Source of the DNA: Lucinisca nassula
Lineage: Eukaryota; Mollusca; Bivalvia; Lucinida; Lucinidae
NCBI GenBank assembly: GCA_963580285.1
Contig: OY757010.1
Location: forward strand, 153,346,714 to 153,410,713
Direction of reading: 5' to 3'
Length of the DNA: 64,000 nt
Shown here: positions 26,901-33,239 of the stretch, in pieces
Layout: each line of letters opens with the position of its first letter
Numbering within the stretch: position 1 is the first letter of the stretch
Made by a program: the position numbers and the translations under genes
The notes under the pieces: model-generated
The model's input: only the letters and a program-made list of their open reading frames with translations
Told to the model about the DNA's origin: nothing
Database searches by the model: none

Positions 26901-29900
26901 ATGAGTGTTCGAGAGCGATTAAATAAGCTTGAAGCTTCCATCGCAATCGAACTAAAATAAATTGGTATAAACTAAAGACAAACTATAAAAAAAAAAAAAA
27001 AAAAAACGCGACAGAAGAACCGCCTTGGGACGGTAACGAATTCCACTGCGGGGCTTAAATCGATTTTACGTGTCGCAATCCTCGCCCTTACTTCCGTCGC
27101 GATTTAGACAAACAATTTGTTCAGTACGCATGAAGGCCTTCCAATTCACCAGTGCAACATCTCCGTGAACACAAAAACCAAACAACCACAGAGATTAAAC
27201 AACGGCGAGGATTCGACAGCAAGAAACCACTGAAATGCTGGAGCAAAAGAAGTAAAAGAAGACCAACAGTTAGACTCCGACTGATTGATTTGATTGGATT
27301 ATAAGACCAGCCGACCAATGGTCCTAATCTGCTCACATGAGTGCTCAGAAATATGGAGTTATTTGAATTCAAATTGATTAATAGGAAACTCCCGGCCGTC
27401 ATGAAACAAATCGGACCATACCTTCTGTGTTGATAGTAAAGAGGTACAAGTACCTACACAAACTGTGTACACCAAATGCTAATAAACCGTCTCACCAGGA
27501 TCACCACTGTTTGTCATTCTGTAAATTATTTTGACCGCACACCACGTTTATAAGACTAGATGCAGCCAAAGTGAAAACGTTAAAATGCTTAGTTCAGAAA
27601 CTAAGGAGTGAAATGGTTAAAGCAATGAATGACGGCTTCGGCTTACCAGTGGCTTATAAAATTGTGAATGAATTTTAAATAGTAATTTTATTCTTCCATG
27701 AACAATAGGATAATGGTTTCTTCGATTTTCGTCGCTAATAATAATTGGGGACTAACAATATGCAGTTGTGCAACTGTTAACCAAATGTTAAACATGAAAT
27801 AGATGCTGTACATACGCAGCCATGTACCAGAGTTAAGTTGTTTTTGACTGTCGTGTCCTCATCGTTGTTTCATCAATGTATTGGTTGATTTTTATGTTCT
27901 CGGAGATGTGGCAATGGTGAGTTAGAAATCCACCCTGCGGACTGAACAAATTTATTTGTCTGAACCACGACAAGATTGTGACCCTGTAAAATCGATTTAA
28001 GCACCCTCCACTCCGCCCCCAGTAAACACCTTTACTGACCGTTTGAAGGCGGTTCTTCTGTTGTGGATTATTATTGTTATTGTTCGCCTTTGCATGTAGC
28101 ATGCATGTATTGCTGTTTGGCATTTTGTGGGGAAAGTACTGTCCATTTGGCTTTCCGCTTGAGACGTTTTCATTATTGATAAGTTGTTTTATGTTTGCTT
28201 TTTTCCCAATGTGTCTTGGATGGGGGTGTGAGGTAACTGTATCGATTCCTGATCATTGCCTCCACTTATATTTCTCATCTTATTTGTATCCTAATAAATG
28301 TATTGTTTGATTACATATATCGACATTTAAGCTTACCTGTCGAATGTTAACAAACCGCTTATGTAATGGTATCTCACGAACAGAACATGTAACATAATTA
28401 AGAAAAGAAAACTAGAAATACAAACAACAACAACAAAAAAAAAACAAAAACACACACACACACACACAAACAAAAAAATAGACATTATAGATGATTATAA
28501 GTTTTTTTTTTCATGTCCTAATGTATCTGTGGACATTCTCTTATTTAAATTCTCTTGTCCATCATCCGTTTCGGTTTAAGAACTTTGGGGTTGAGATACA
28601 CTGATGAAGTTTAAATATCAAAAAGGCCCCTGTGTCACTAAATTTGGTATAGTTACGCCTTAATTGCAACTCCTGGATTGGTATCTCTGCTGGAGGATGA
28701 TTCGTTCGTCCCCGAGGGTATCATCAGCCAAGTATCAGTTTCTTAGTGCTGAGGTTGATATTGCGGTGTTGACGTCAGTACTCATGTACTGATTTTAAAT
28801 AACTATAATATATCTTTAATTTTTGCAGTATAAAATTCTATTTTAACTAAAACTAATATGTCCTAGAAAGAGTTTTCCTTTGGAAGCAAGGTATACACCA
28901 CATAACTGGAAAACATGGAGTGTACACGTTTTCTGGGCCAGACTAGCTAGTTTCGGCCATTTAGGCCTCATCAGTGACCCTCAAATGTTTTCAAAATTCC
29001 ATAATGGAATCAATGATCCCAAAGGACAAGAAAATATAAACTACACTATGATGTAGGGCAGGGAGACTTTTTACGGCCGCCACACATTCCCAGACAACAG
29101 CTGTAGTGACGTTAAATATGTTCTAGAAAGACTGACTTGTCAGGTGAGATATGTATCTTAGCGGATTTGGTTGCCACGTTTTGTTATATTTAAAATTTTG
29201 CAAGTCTCGCTTCTTTGGACATTCCCTTCCTGGACTTCCGGGGGTGTGGGCCATGTTTACTGATGTTGGCTCGGTGGGGGACGCCTATTACTCCTAGGGT
29301 AGGCGTCTCTTGCCTGGTGCCTCCAGTTGACCTGTCTCATGAGCTAGGTCGGTCGGTGTGTGCTCGGAGGGGGGGGGGGGGTGCTGTGTTTGCCGGGTCT
29401 TGTCCATCATCCGTTTCGGTTTCAGAACTTTGGGGTTGAGACACAATGATGAAGATTAAATATAAGAAATGCCTCTGTGTCAATAAATTTGGTATAGTTA
29501 CGCCTTAATTACCTCACCAATGAAAGAAATGCTAAGAAACTAATTATATGTTATATATTTGAAGAATGATGCAGCAGTGAAACTATCCGTTAAAGTGTCT
29601 TTACGCTTCAACGAGTTTCTAACTCAGTCTCCTCCTGTAAAGAAGTTAATATTTATCCACCAAAAAGGTGTCTCGAATATTGTGCGTTCACCAAAGACTC
29701 AAACCAGCTTGCGTTCAAACTCGGAATGTAGCATTACCGGTCTACATAAAGATACTTTTGGGTCTCCTAGTTACCATCACAGCGAAAACTCTGAGCAGAC
29801 TGTGTCGATGCACCGGTTGATATTAGCCTTTGCTTGGCGCAAATACTCGAAGTCACACTTTTTCCTGTCTCGAAAAAATCAACCCTCAATCAATAAAAAT

Positions 29901-31724
29901 CTCACGCCAAGTTAATAAATGCTTTAACATACTTCCAATAACTATTCATTGTTGTAATTTTCCTTCATTATTCTGTTTTTGTTTTGATCCATGTAATAAA
30001 GATCAAGGGTTATTGTTAACTTATATATGCATGTGCAAAAAGGGTCTCTTTATATACCCTTTTAGTATTCGCTAGCTTTTAAAAATAATGTACGGATCAA
30101 GGGTACTAGATGAAATAATAGTTTTGCAAACTACAAAATAGAAGTGAAGACAATTAACAGGAATCGATACAATTAACCCATACCTCCCATCCGAGACACC
30201 AAAGGGAAAGAAACAAAAACATGAAATAACTAGACCCCAATGGAAACATCACTAGTAGAAAGCCAAAATGACAGATACTTTCCTACAAAATGGCCAATTG
30301 GCTTTCCAAAACAATAATATAGAAGCGATTCACACACTCAGAGACAAACTATAACAAAAACGATTAGCGACAATATTGCTTATGAACAGCTCAGTAAAAG
30401 GGAGACCCCCGTTTCTATCAGCAATATGTTTTTTATATGTTCTTTATTTCCAAGGACAACTTTCAAAGCTTTATTACATGAACTGTAAAAATAAAATATC
30501 GAAAGGAGTCTTTATGTGTTTTCAGACAGTAATGCTACCGCGTCAACTACTGCACCAATCTCAACAACAATGAACAGTTCCTGCTTCGATTTACCAGATG
30601 TTGACTGCAAACTGGCAAACGATTCATCAGATATCTGTGCTAAAAGAACTCTTGCCGCCACTAAATATTGTCGAAAGTTTTGTGGCTACTGCCTGCGTAA
30701 GTTGAATATATGAGGATAGCTTAATAGATTTCCTGTTCATAGTTAACGGTCTGTTTTTGTACATATGGTGTATGTTGGCTGGGCAACATTAAACCAGTTT
30801 CAAAGCCTTATTGCCATTTCCTTGTTTCCGATTTTGTTTCATACAGTTAGAGCTCAAAATCTTCGATACAGTTCGAATGAAGTAAGGTCATTCAAAGTAC
30901 AAATATACGCAATTAAACGTGCTAAAAGCTGAAACAAGACATTTTCAGGTGTAAAAGTAAGGGACTGCTGGACAATTTGACATCACTTGCCCTGTATACA
31001 AACCAGCTTACTGATGTTAATTAAACGTCGACAAGACGTTTTAAAGGGAGATACGCAGTACATAGGCGGACATATTATTGAAAAATGCTTTAAAGTAGAA
31101 GTAAAACAAAGATCAGGAATCGATACAATTAACTTACTCCATCCATCAAAGACACCAAAGGGATAGAAACACAAACATGAAGCGACCAGACCATAATGGA
31201 AACCTAAACAAAGGAAGGCCATAAGGACAGTTACTTTCCCACAAAATGGCCAAAGGGCCATCCAAATTAAAAGACACAAGTGATACACACAGTAAGTAAC
31301 AAACAACAACATAAATAAACCGCCACAGAAGAACCTCCTTGGAACGGTCAGTGGAAAGAATTCCACTGGGGGGCTTAAATCGTTTTTTACATGGCCATAA
31401 TTCTCGCCCTTACCTCTGATGCGGTATACACTAATTTTGTTTAGTCCGAATGAAGGCTTCCTAAACTGCTGTAGACACCGTCTTCTGAAAAGAAAGCCTC
31501 ATATTAAGCAAAAATGTTTTCCATATTACTTTCGTTTAGCTGATGGTTCCACATTCGCACCAACAACACTTCCTCCTGGCGTGACACGCGGTACAACGGA
31601 GGACCCATGTAAAGACAGTGGTACCATTGATTGCAAGGACTTTGATACGAGACTACATATTTGTGCTAACAAAGCAGCGCCGCCTACTGTGATGTACTGT
31701 CCAAAATATTGTGGCTTGTGTTAG
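2863..31724 (+). CDS. Gene 1: secreted Ly6/uPAR-ShKT-ShKT protein, five exons, 5' end missing
   Basis: Joined exons are 2863-2954, 5757-5828, 21876-21972, 30526-30696 and 31540-31724. Every internal junction is phase-compatible (0, 0, 1, 1), which leaves one frame of about 204 residues from the first full codon to the TAG at 31722-31724. The order is Ly6/uPAR three-finger domain (about residues 7-84), Ser/Thr-rich linker, ShKT domain, second Thr/Pro-rich linker, second ShKT domain ending on the last cysteine before the stop. There is no hydrophobic or GPI tail, so I infer a soluble secreted protein. The signal-peptide exon must lie upstream and was not found. Ly6 domains usually bind protein partners or receptors. 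ShKT domains occur in channel-blocking peptides but also as structural modules in many secreted animal proteins. Function is therefore open, and no toxin role should be assumed. AATAAA follows 16 bases after the stop. Confidence 0.82.
3198..3922 (-). mobile_element. Penelope-like element copy: RT C-terminus and 3' UTR
   Basis: On the minus strand, the end of the RT ORF (NPITVGNFASLFNCTPVG and stop) is followed by the full 3' UTR of about 560 bases. Nearly identical to 23218-23930, which points to recent copying. The RT core is missing. Confidence 0.75.
4090..4595 (+). pseudogene. Jockey/CR1-like non-LTR retrotransposon RT, C-terminal remnant
   Basis: Three frames in succession give the familiar end of a Jockey-type reverse transcriptase ORF: SKATRTFGFLRRNFAP and YKKLVRHQFEYASPIW, then LEWPSLEARCDQSSLTFFYE, then FPRSIPHWNSLPFSVVNAKT to a stop. 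At least two frameshifts break it, so it is dead. Only the C-terminal domain after the catalytic core is present. It lies directly beside an inverted Penelope-like fragment, and its last part is tandemly duplicated. Confidence 0.8.
4524..4899 (+). repeat. 188 bp tandem duplication
   Basis: GGAATAGTCTTCCCTTTTCT at 4524 recurs at 4712, and the sequence between matches closely. The unit covers the end of the Jockey-like ORF, its 3' flank and the terminus of the element K fragment that follows. Confidence 0.85.
4865..5290 (-). repeat. Element K terminal fragment
   Basis: From AGCTCATCAGAGCC onward this matches the right flank of the 47030-48985 element in reverse orientation, including the block about 'rain' of GTCGTC/GACGAC triplets, the TTGCTATAGCAACC block and the CTTTGCAGATATTTTGACAA block. 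The central tandem array is absent here. Confidence 0.75.
5291..5750. other. Intron sequence, nothing recognised
   Basis: AT-rich, with a possible inverted ACGTCA-type motif pair near 5455-5545. No exon seen. Confidence 0.3.
5757..5828 (+). CDS. Gene 1 exon b: middle of Ly6/uPAR domain
   Basis: The exon is 24 codons, phase 0 at both ends, with acceptor TTTCAG at 5751-5756 and donor GTAAGA at 5829. It encodes QCITK near the start and LGCEAKM at the end, the fifth and sixth cysteines in Ly6 order. It is too short to stand out as an open frame. Its support is the matching phase with both neighbours and the conserved cysteine spacing. Confidence 0.78.
6300..6450. repeat. MITE of the AGTTAACT family, copy 1
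   Basis: Begins ACAGTACCATTCAGACGA and carries serial AGTTGACT/AGTTAACT motifs. An inverted copy lies at 21178-21320. Confidence 0.65.
6636..7122. mobile_element. TTAA-flanked MITE containing an inserted SINE-like copy
   Basis: The left end CCCTTATCCCGCTGAAT follows TTAG, and the right end GGGGGATAAGGG precedes TTAA (7123-7126). A family B SINE-like element (about 6769-7049) interrupts it. A related uninterrupted copy is 43913-44107. A TTAA duplication suggests a piggyBac-type transposase acting in trans. Confidence 0.7.
6769..7049 (-). repeat. Family B SINE-like repeat
   Basis: Reverse copy running from CCCCCGCCCATAGGGGCTTG to GACGTTAAACCTCAAATC, matching copies at 11126, 32435, 42563, 55165 and 62333. 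Confidence 0.75.
7320..7720. repeat. Two hairpin repeats with a GTGTAGGCC..GATCAGACG core
   Basis: Inverted pairs at 7328-7395 and 7615-7690: AAACAGTG..GATCAGACGCC faces GGCGTCTGATC..CACTGTTTGC. The same core lies inside TTAA-flanked MITEs elsewhere. Confidence 0.65.
7855..8000. repeat. Low-complexity TTA/GTA triplet region
   Basis: Interrupted runs of TTATTG, TTATTA and AGTAGTAG. Confidence 0.7.
8432..8950. repeat. Family D derivative with four serial hairpins
   Basis: Starts with AGAAAACACACCTATTCAAA. It then carries four near-palindromes of about 55 bases at roughly 8552-8610, 8640-8696, 8768-8822 and 8888-8945, each pairing GTGGGAACT..AACCGCCTCA with its complement. Confidence 0.75.
9000..9400. 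repeat. Hairpin repeats of the CAGACTGCTCC family
   Basis: AACCTAATCAGACTGCTCC faces GATCAGGGTCCACACTG at 9000-9060. Related sequence recurs at 9240-9300 and at 20340-20420. Confidence 0.5.
9506..9647. mobile_element. Short TTAA-flanked MITE
   Basis: 142 bp between TTAA at 9502-9505 and TTAA at 9648-9651. Ends are CCCATATATG and its complement CATATATGGG. Confidence 0.75.
9795..9925 (+). repeat. Family B fragment
   Basis: AACGTCCCTGTCAACACTATG through TTTACCTGGGCATGCTTAG matches the first half of the family. Confidence 0.6.
10056..10330. mobile_element. Family D palindrome-core MITE
   Basis: The left end CATTACAAAAACACGCCTG mirrors the right end GGCATTTTCTTTTGTAATG. The core palindrome is at about 10165-10225. 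Confidence 0.7.
10331..11125. other. Partial family D core and unassigned sequence
   Basis: 10440-10530 holds another family D hairpin half. The remainder to 11030, including a GGACGGACGGAC run, shows no exon or named repeat. Confidence 0.35.
11126..11580 (+). repeat. Family B copy with inverted partial copy
   Basis: A near full-length forward copy (TTAACGTCCCTGTTAACACT to GATGGACGGGGG) is followed from about 11455 by an inverted fragment (GCTGAAACCGACCG, CTAAGCCTGCCCAGACAAAG). Confidence 0.7.
11985..12197 (-). repeat. tRNA-derived SINE, type 1, reverse
   Basis: Reverse copy of the SINE seen whole at 45895-46137. The tRNA-like head (CCTCCGTGGCCTAGTGGATA on the minus strand) is at the high-coordinate end. 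Confidence 0.75.
12345..12635 (-). repeat. tRNA-derived SINE, type 2, reverse
   Basis: Reverse complement of the SINE at 14258-14545. The tRNA-like head (GGTAGCTCAGTCGGATGC on the minus strand) lies at 12590-12635. Confidence 0.75.
12985..13262 (+). repeat. Family A repeat
   Basis: Full copy from AAGGGTTATCCTTTGGAAGC, through the core ACTAGCTAGT, to CACCAGTTGTAGTGAAGTTA. Confidence 0.8.
13422..14055 (+). repeat. Left terminal inverted repeat of the foldback element
   Basis: Pairs with 17085-17937. The outermost 32 bases are nearly identical; divergence grows inward, with the last good match at GCATTGTCGTACTTG. Confidence 0.8.
14258..14545 (+). repeat. tRNA-derived SINE, type 2
   Basis: The head CGGTTGCTCAGTTGGATGCG resembles tRNA box A, followed by a degenerate box B. 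The body TTCTTTCGTGGAGATTG and the end TTGACTGGGCCCTTAAACTC match the reverse copy at 12345-12635. Confidence 0.75.
15060..15480. repeat. Large imperfect hairpin
   Basis: GAGCCGGTGCAAGA near 15080 faces TCTTGCACCGGCT near 15465, with CATACCCGGGCAGTCTGATC facing GATCAGATGCATGGACTGG. Probably a palindromic MITE of the GAGCCGG family. Confidence 0.6.
15600..15812 (+). repeat. Family B fragment with a Penelope-like 3' fragment inserted
   Basis: Family B start (GACGTTACTTCCAATC) and later TTTTCCTGGGCAGGCTTGG, separated by retroelement 3'-end sequence (GGATTCCTGAACATTGC). Confidence 0.55.
15813..16240 (+). repeat. Two truncated Penelope-like 3' ends in direct order
   Basis: Two copies of TGTTTCTTTCCCTTTGGTG..GTATCGATTCCT at about 15930-16010 and 16145-16235, each 5'-truncated. 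Confidence 0.65.
16380..16745 (-). repeat. Diverged family A copies, reverse
   Basis: Reverse complement of the family with the core GGCCGAAACTAGCTAGTCTG at about 16617, plus a second partial unit at 16380-16470. Confidence 0.65.
16860..17012 (-). repeat. Element K terminal fragment
   Basis: The end CCCAATGGCCTCTTGTTTTT is the complement of the ACAAGAGGCCCATGGGC end at 47034. Confidence 0.5.
17085..17937 (-). repeat. Right terminal inverted repeat of the foldback element
   Basis: Reverse complement of 13422-14055, lengthened by a tRNA-SINE at 17227-17460 that splits the GAGAAACAACTATATG block. Confidence 0.8.
17227..17460 (+). repeat. tRNA-derived SINE, type 1
   Basis: The head GGCCTAGTGGTTAAGAGCGC has box A and GGTTCGAGCCTCG has box B. 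The 3' part GATCGGCTCGATATGAGTG ends in an A-rich tail. It interrupts the right arm of the foldback element. Confidence 0.8.
18000..19300. other. Unassigned intron sequence with imperfect palindromes
   Basis: 18100-18330 and 18400-18720 contain segments related to the GAGCCGG-type palindromes (CTGATCAGACTGCG, GCGATCAGCGAAGACTC). No exon or named gene seen. Confidence 0.35.
19318..19502 (+). repeat. Family A, 3'-truncated copy
   Basis: AAAGGGTTATCCTTTGGAAG through the ACTAGCTAGT core, ending near TATAATCTACACTT. Confidence 0.75.
19503..19760. repeat. Family D MITE, reverse copy
   Basis: AGCTCGGGTTTACAGGGGT, then hairpin TGTGGGTACTCGATAGAATC..CGCAATCTATG, then the AATAGGTGTGTTTCG end. Confidence 0.6.
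20160..20710. repeat. Hairpin repeats including a family D half
   Basis: TGGACCCAGATCAGACTGCTCC faces TGATCAGGGTCCACTCTG at 20360-20420. A family D palindrome remnant lies at 20650-20705. Confidence 0.5.
20711..21177. other. AT-rich intron sequence
   Basis: 20990-21060 resembles the GACCACATTTGG repeat family of 35255-35420 and 54947-55145. Otherwise nothing recognised. Confidence 0.35.
21178..21320. repeat. MITE of the AGTTAACT family, copy 2
   Basis: Inverted relative to 6300-6450; ends with TCGTCTGAATGGTACTGTA. Confidence 0.65.
21876..21972 (+). CDS. Gene 1 exon c: end of Ly6/uPAR domain
   Basis: The acceptor is TTTTCAG ending at 21875 and the donor GTGCAG begins at 21973. The exon enters in phase 0 and leaves in phase 1. 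It carries KCDLL and then the Ly6 signature VCNECC....GCNRHLC. The CC followed by CN is the hallmark of the domain's end. Compared with the ten cysteines of CD59-like domains there are two extra, one three residues before the CC and one four after the CN cysteine, which could pair with each other. It lies 16 kb downstream of exon b. Confidence 0.82.
22080..22395 (-). repeat. Penelope-like 3' UTR fragment with G-rich tract
   Basis: Reverse-orientation UTR (CAAAAAGACAATAACTTTCCC) with a GGGTGTGGGTGTG region and 14 consecutive G at 22321-22334. Confidence 0.7.
22425..22868 (+). repeat. Penelope-like 3' UTR, forward
   Basis: From TTTTCTTTTGCTCCAGAATT to the shared 3' end TTGCCTTCACTTCTATTT. It is opposed to the copies on either side. 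Confidence 0.7.
22869..23217 (-). repeat. Penelope-like fragment: RT tail and part of UTR
   Basis: Minus-strand sequence spanning the UTR block AACATCTCCGAGAACAC to the RT end complement (GTGATTGGGTTAACTACC). Confidence 0.7.
23218..24825 (-). mobile_element. Penelope-like retroelement, longest RT-bearing copy of the first cluster
   Basis: On the minus strand, RT sequence from LNDLIEW..SLYLAC runs through the motif GIPMGTNCAPLVADLFLYCY, the catalytic YLDDLLNIDN and the thumb-like stretch ending NPITVGNFASLFNC. A 3' UTR of about 560 bases follows. The single-aspartate-pair YLDD and the GxPMG..AP..ADL block fit Penelope-like RTs. A one-base frameshift near 24400 separates the core from the 193-residue C-terminal frame (23782-24363), so this copy is inactive. 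No GIY-YIG endonuclease was seen. Other RT classes cannot be fully ruled out without alignment. Confidence 0.7.
24826..25235 (-). pseudogene. Second Penelope-like RT fragment abutting the first
   Basis: Repeats the RT segment FPFLEGDVPRAASHGVYISQ through KFYRRHNDL on the minus strand, diverged from the neighbouring copy, with frameshifts. It is joined to 24825 within an ATTTTACGAAATTGGGT block. Confidence 0.7.
25367..26250 (+). mobile_element. Penelope-like RT tail and 3' UTR interrupted by a MITE
   Basis: Starts in the RT C-terminus (DNFASLFNCAPVG), continues through the UTR to the shared 3' end at about 26250, and is split by a family F MITE at 25679-25913 with ATTTG repeated on both sides. 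Confidence 0.75.
25679..25913. mobile_element. Family F MITE (235 bp) with target duplication
   Basis: Ends GGCCCCGTCAAGCGATTTTG and (complement) GAGCCCCGCAAAGCG, flanked by ATTTG at 25674-25678 and 25914-25918. The interior has a GCGAGCAGCGAAGG hairpin. Confidence 0.85.
26497..27290 (-). repeat. Penelope-like 3' UTR interrupted by a tRNA-SINE
   Basis: UTR sequence at 26497-26712 resumes at about 26970-27290. The break falls in the ACACAC..AAAGACAAACTATA block and holds the type 3 SINE. Confidence 0.7.
26711..26969 (+). repeat. tRNA-derived SINE, type 3
   Basis: The head CTCGATAGCGCAGCGATTAA and box B-like GTGCGTTCGAATCC are followed by a body ending TCGCAATCGAACTAAAATAA. A 3' half recurs at 40648-40757. 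Confidence 0.75.
27300..27830. other. Unassigned intron sequence
   Basis: No exon pattern or repeat shared within this window was recognised. Confidence 0.3.
27835..28290 (+). repeat. Penelope-like 3' UTR, forward, truncated
   Basis: From TGACTGTCGTGTCCTCATCG to the shared end TCCTGATCATTGCCTCCACT. Confidence 0.7.
28425..28480. repeat. CA microsatellite in A-rich tract
   Basis: A perfect ACACAC run within AAAACAAAAA sequence. Confidence 0.85.
28556..29515 (+). repeat. Direct repeat pair enclosing a family A copy
   Basis: The block CCATCATCCGTTTCGGTTT..AGTTACGCCTTAATT occurs at 28556-28674 and again at 29399-29513. Between them lie a family A copy (28858-29130) and a G-rich stretch (29230-29395). 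Confidence 0.8.
28858..29130 (+). repeat. Family A repeat
   Basis: Full-length copy with core TTTCTGGGCCAGACTAGCTA. Confidence 0.8.
29516..30120. other. Unassigned sequence with a 118-codon open frame
   Basis: The frame at 29559-29915 has no recognisable domain. Parts (GACTCAAACCAGCTTGCG, GCACCGGTTGATATTAGCC) resemble palindromic MITE motifs in this window, so I treat it as non-coding. Confidence 0.35.
30128..30375 (-). repeat. Penelope-like 3'-end fragment
   Basis: Reverse-orientation shared 3' end (CAGGAATCGATACAATTAAC) through AACTATAACAAAAAC. Confidence 0.7.
30526..30696 (+). CDS. Gene 1 exon d: Ser/Thr linker and first ShKT domain
   Basis: The acceptor TTTTCAG ends at 30525 and the donor GTAAGT is at 30697. 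The exon is phase 1 at both ends, so it is a symmetric and potentially shufflable module of 57 codons. About 19 Ser/Thr/Ala/Pro/Asn-rich residues with NAT and NSS sequons come first. A six-cysteine ShKT domain follows with spacing C-7-C-9-C-10-C-3-C-2-C and the typical ending KYCRKFCGYC. A truncated retroelement copy lies about 150 bp upstream in the intron. Confidence 0.85.
31092..31470 (-). repeat. Penelope-like 3' UTR fragment upstream of gene 1 exon e
   Basis: Reverse-orientation UTR including GGTCAGTGGAAAGAATTCC. It ends about 70 bases before exon e. Confidence 0.7.
31540..31724 (+). CDS. Gene 1 exon e: Thr/Pro linker, second ShKT domain, stop
   Basis: The acceptor TCGTTTAG ends at 31539. 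Entry in phase 1 matches exon d. A Thr/Pro/Gly-rich linker leads to a second ShKT domain with spacing C-7-C-9-C-11-C-3-C-2-C, ending YCPKYCGLC and then TAG. The final cysteine is the last residue, which is typical for C-terminal ShKT modules. The two ShKT copies differ clearly in sequence, so this is not a recent duplication. Confidence 0.86.
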
Positions 31725-31740
31725 TTACCTTGAAATATAA

Positions 31741-31746
31741 AATAAA
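31741..31746 (+). promoter_or_regulatory. Polyadenylation signal of gene 1
   Basis: AATAAA lies 16 bases after the stop codon in an AT-rich stretch. A site this close implies a very short 3' UTR. Other AT-rich signals further down cannot be excluded. Confidence 0.5.
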
Positions 31747-31749
31747 ATA

Positions 31750-32430
31750 ATTACATATCATCGTGTGATAGGTTGAAAGTACAACAAATATTTGGTATGG
31801 TAATGAAAATAGGCCGATGTGTGGAGAAAATATATGAAATGTTATTCAATGAAAGCTTAAAATCAGAGTAGTTTAAAAAGAAAAAAAAATACAACAGCAA
31901 AACTGTTAAACATTTTTCATGCTGTTATCCCTTTGGTTATAAATGTATTTTTGCCTTAGAAAGAAATCTGCCATGTTCACAACTATTAACATTTACATGT
32001 TTAAATTTACGTCTCTGGCGATGTAAAGATGAAAAAGAAAAATTGGTGTTATTACGAGTATTTCAATATTGAGTTATTTATACTTGGTTGAACAGTTTTA
32101 AATAGATATCTAACCTCCGTGCCTAGTTATGTTGTTGCAGCTTCACAAAAGAGCTCTTATGACTATTCTGTGGAGTACCTTCAACAAATGTTGAAATGTT
32201 TTATTCTCGAACCGAAATTACAATTTCATTCAATCTCTATCTCATAGTATTTTCCTATAAACTTAAAGATATTCTTTAATTGTTGACTGGAACATGGGTT
32301 TTTAGTGTTTAACTTTGAAAGACATATGTCATTCGACATACACAATTTGCTTCACCATAAACGATGATCAGCTGGATACTTAAAATCGAAAATTCGTCTA
32401 GTTTTTTATTTGAACGTGTTTTTATTATGT
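31750..32430. other. 3' flank of gene 1
   Basis: AT-rich, with no repeat shared in this window and no exon recognised. Confidence 0.35.
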
Positions 32431-32434
32431 ATGT

Positions 32435-32750
32435 ATTTGTTTGTTTACATTTGAGTTAAACGTCCCCGTCAACACTATTTAGGTCATTTTGCAGACGTTG
32501 CTTCCAATTTTTTGGGACTTTTACTCGACATTGAGGTGAAATGACACCTCAAGACCTGCCACCCAATGAAACCAGAAGGCTTATATTCATTGGACGATCT
32601 GACTCACACCGCTTTGCCTGGGTAGGCTTAGTCTTAAGCGATTTACCAGTACTCGTGTGTGGTCAGTCTCAGCTCTGCGTGGAAGCAACGTGCACGCAGA
32701 AGCAACATGCAGCCCAATCTATTTCTCCAAGGCCCCGATGGGCGGGGCGA
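32435..32750 (+). repeat. Family B SINE-like repeat
   Basis: From TTGTTTGTTTACATTTGAG to CCCCGATGGGCGGGGC, with an internal small duplication of GTGGAAGCAACGTGCA. Confidence 0.75.
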
Positions 32751-32952
32751 GTTATGATTGTAATAAGTAGTTACAACTCAGTTACTTCATTGATCTATAT
32801 CTCAGCTGATTATTCATTCAGGGGTGTGAATTTAATATTCTGAGACCTTCATCTCCTCAGTTATTTGGTACAACCACTGACACTCTTGCGCAAGACAGAA
32901 ACATTTATCAGACTGAGTGAAATATGCTTGTTTTGCAGTTTGAATGTCGTCA

Positions 32953-33233
32953 TGAATAACCCTAAATTAAATGAGATCTTTTGCGACAAGAACTTGATTC
33001 GGATATTCACCTGGGCATCTATTTCTATAATTGTTTGCTTGCTTGTATACCTTAACAGAAATTTGATTAGTTTCACAATGTACCCCGATGAATACCTTAC
33101 AAAACTTATCTGCACTGTTGAACCTCTCGCAAGGAAAAGCTGGCTATCACACGTTTATGTTATGTTGTGTTTTACCTGTGTTGGTGTCATCTGTTATCTT
33201 TTCAACTTGTTGTCACTCCTCGATCGGCTTTGA
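32953..33233 (+). CDS. Possible small two-transmembrane protein or terminal exon
   Basis: An open frame of 93 codons starts at the ATG at 32953 and ends at TGA 33231-33233. A plausible acceptor (TTTTGCAG ending at 32937) lies just upstream, so it could also be a terminal exon. Two hydrophobic segments are visible: ISIIVCLLVYL near the middle and VMLCFTCVGVICYLF near the end, separated by a polar stretch. It does not match any repeat seen elsewhere in the window, which makes it more interesting than other frames of this length. I do not recognise a family. ATTAAA follows about 50 bases after the stop. Confidence 0.25.
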
Positions 33234-33239
33234 ATATGT

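Noticed and set aside
29559..29915. 118-codon frame as a gene
   Set aside because: No recognisable domain, and motifs shared with palindromic repeats in the window; support is only length.
30526..31724. Venom toxin gene based on ShKT domains
   Set aside because: ShKT modules are widespread in non-toxic secreted proteins, and here they sit behind a Ly6 domain; nothing in the sequence points to venom use.
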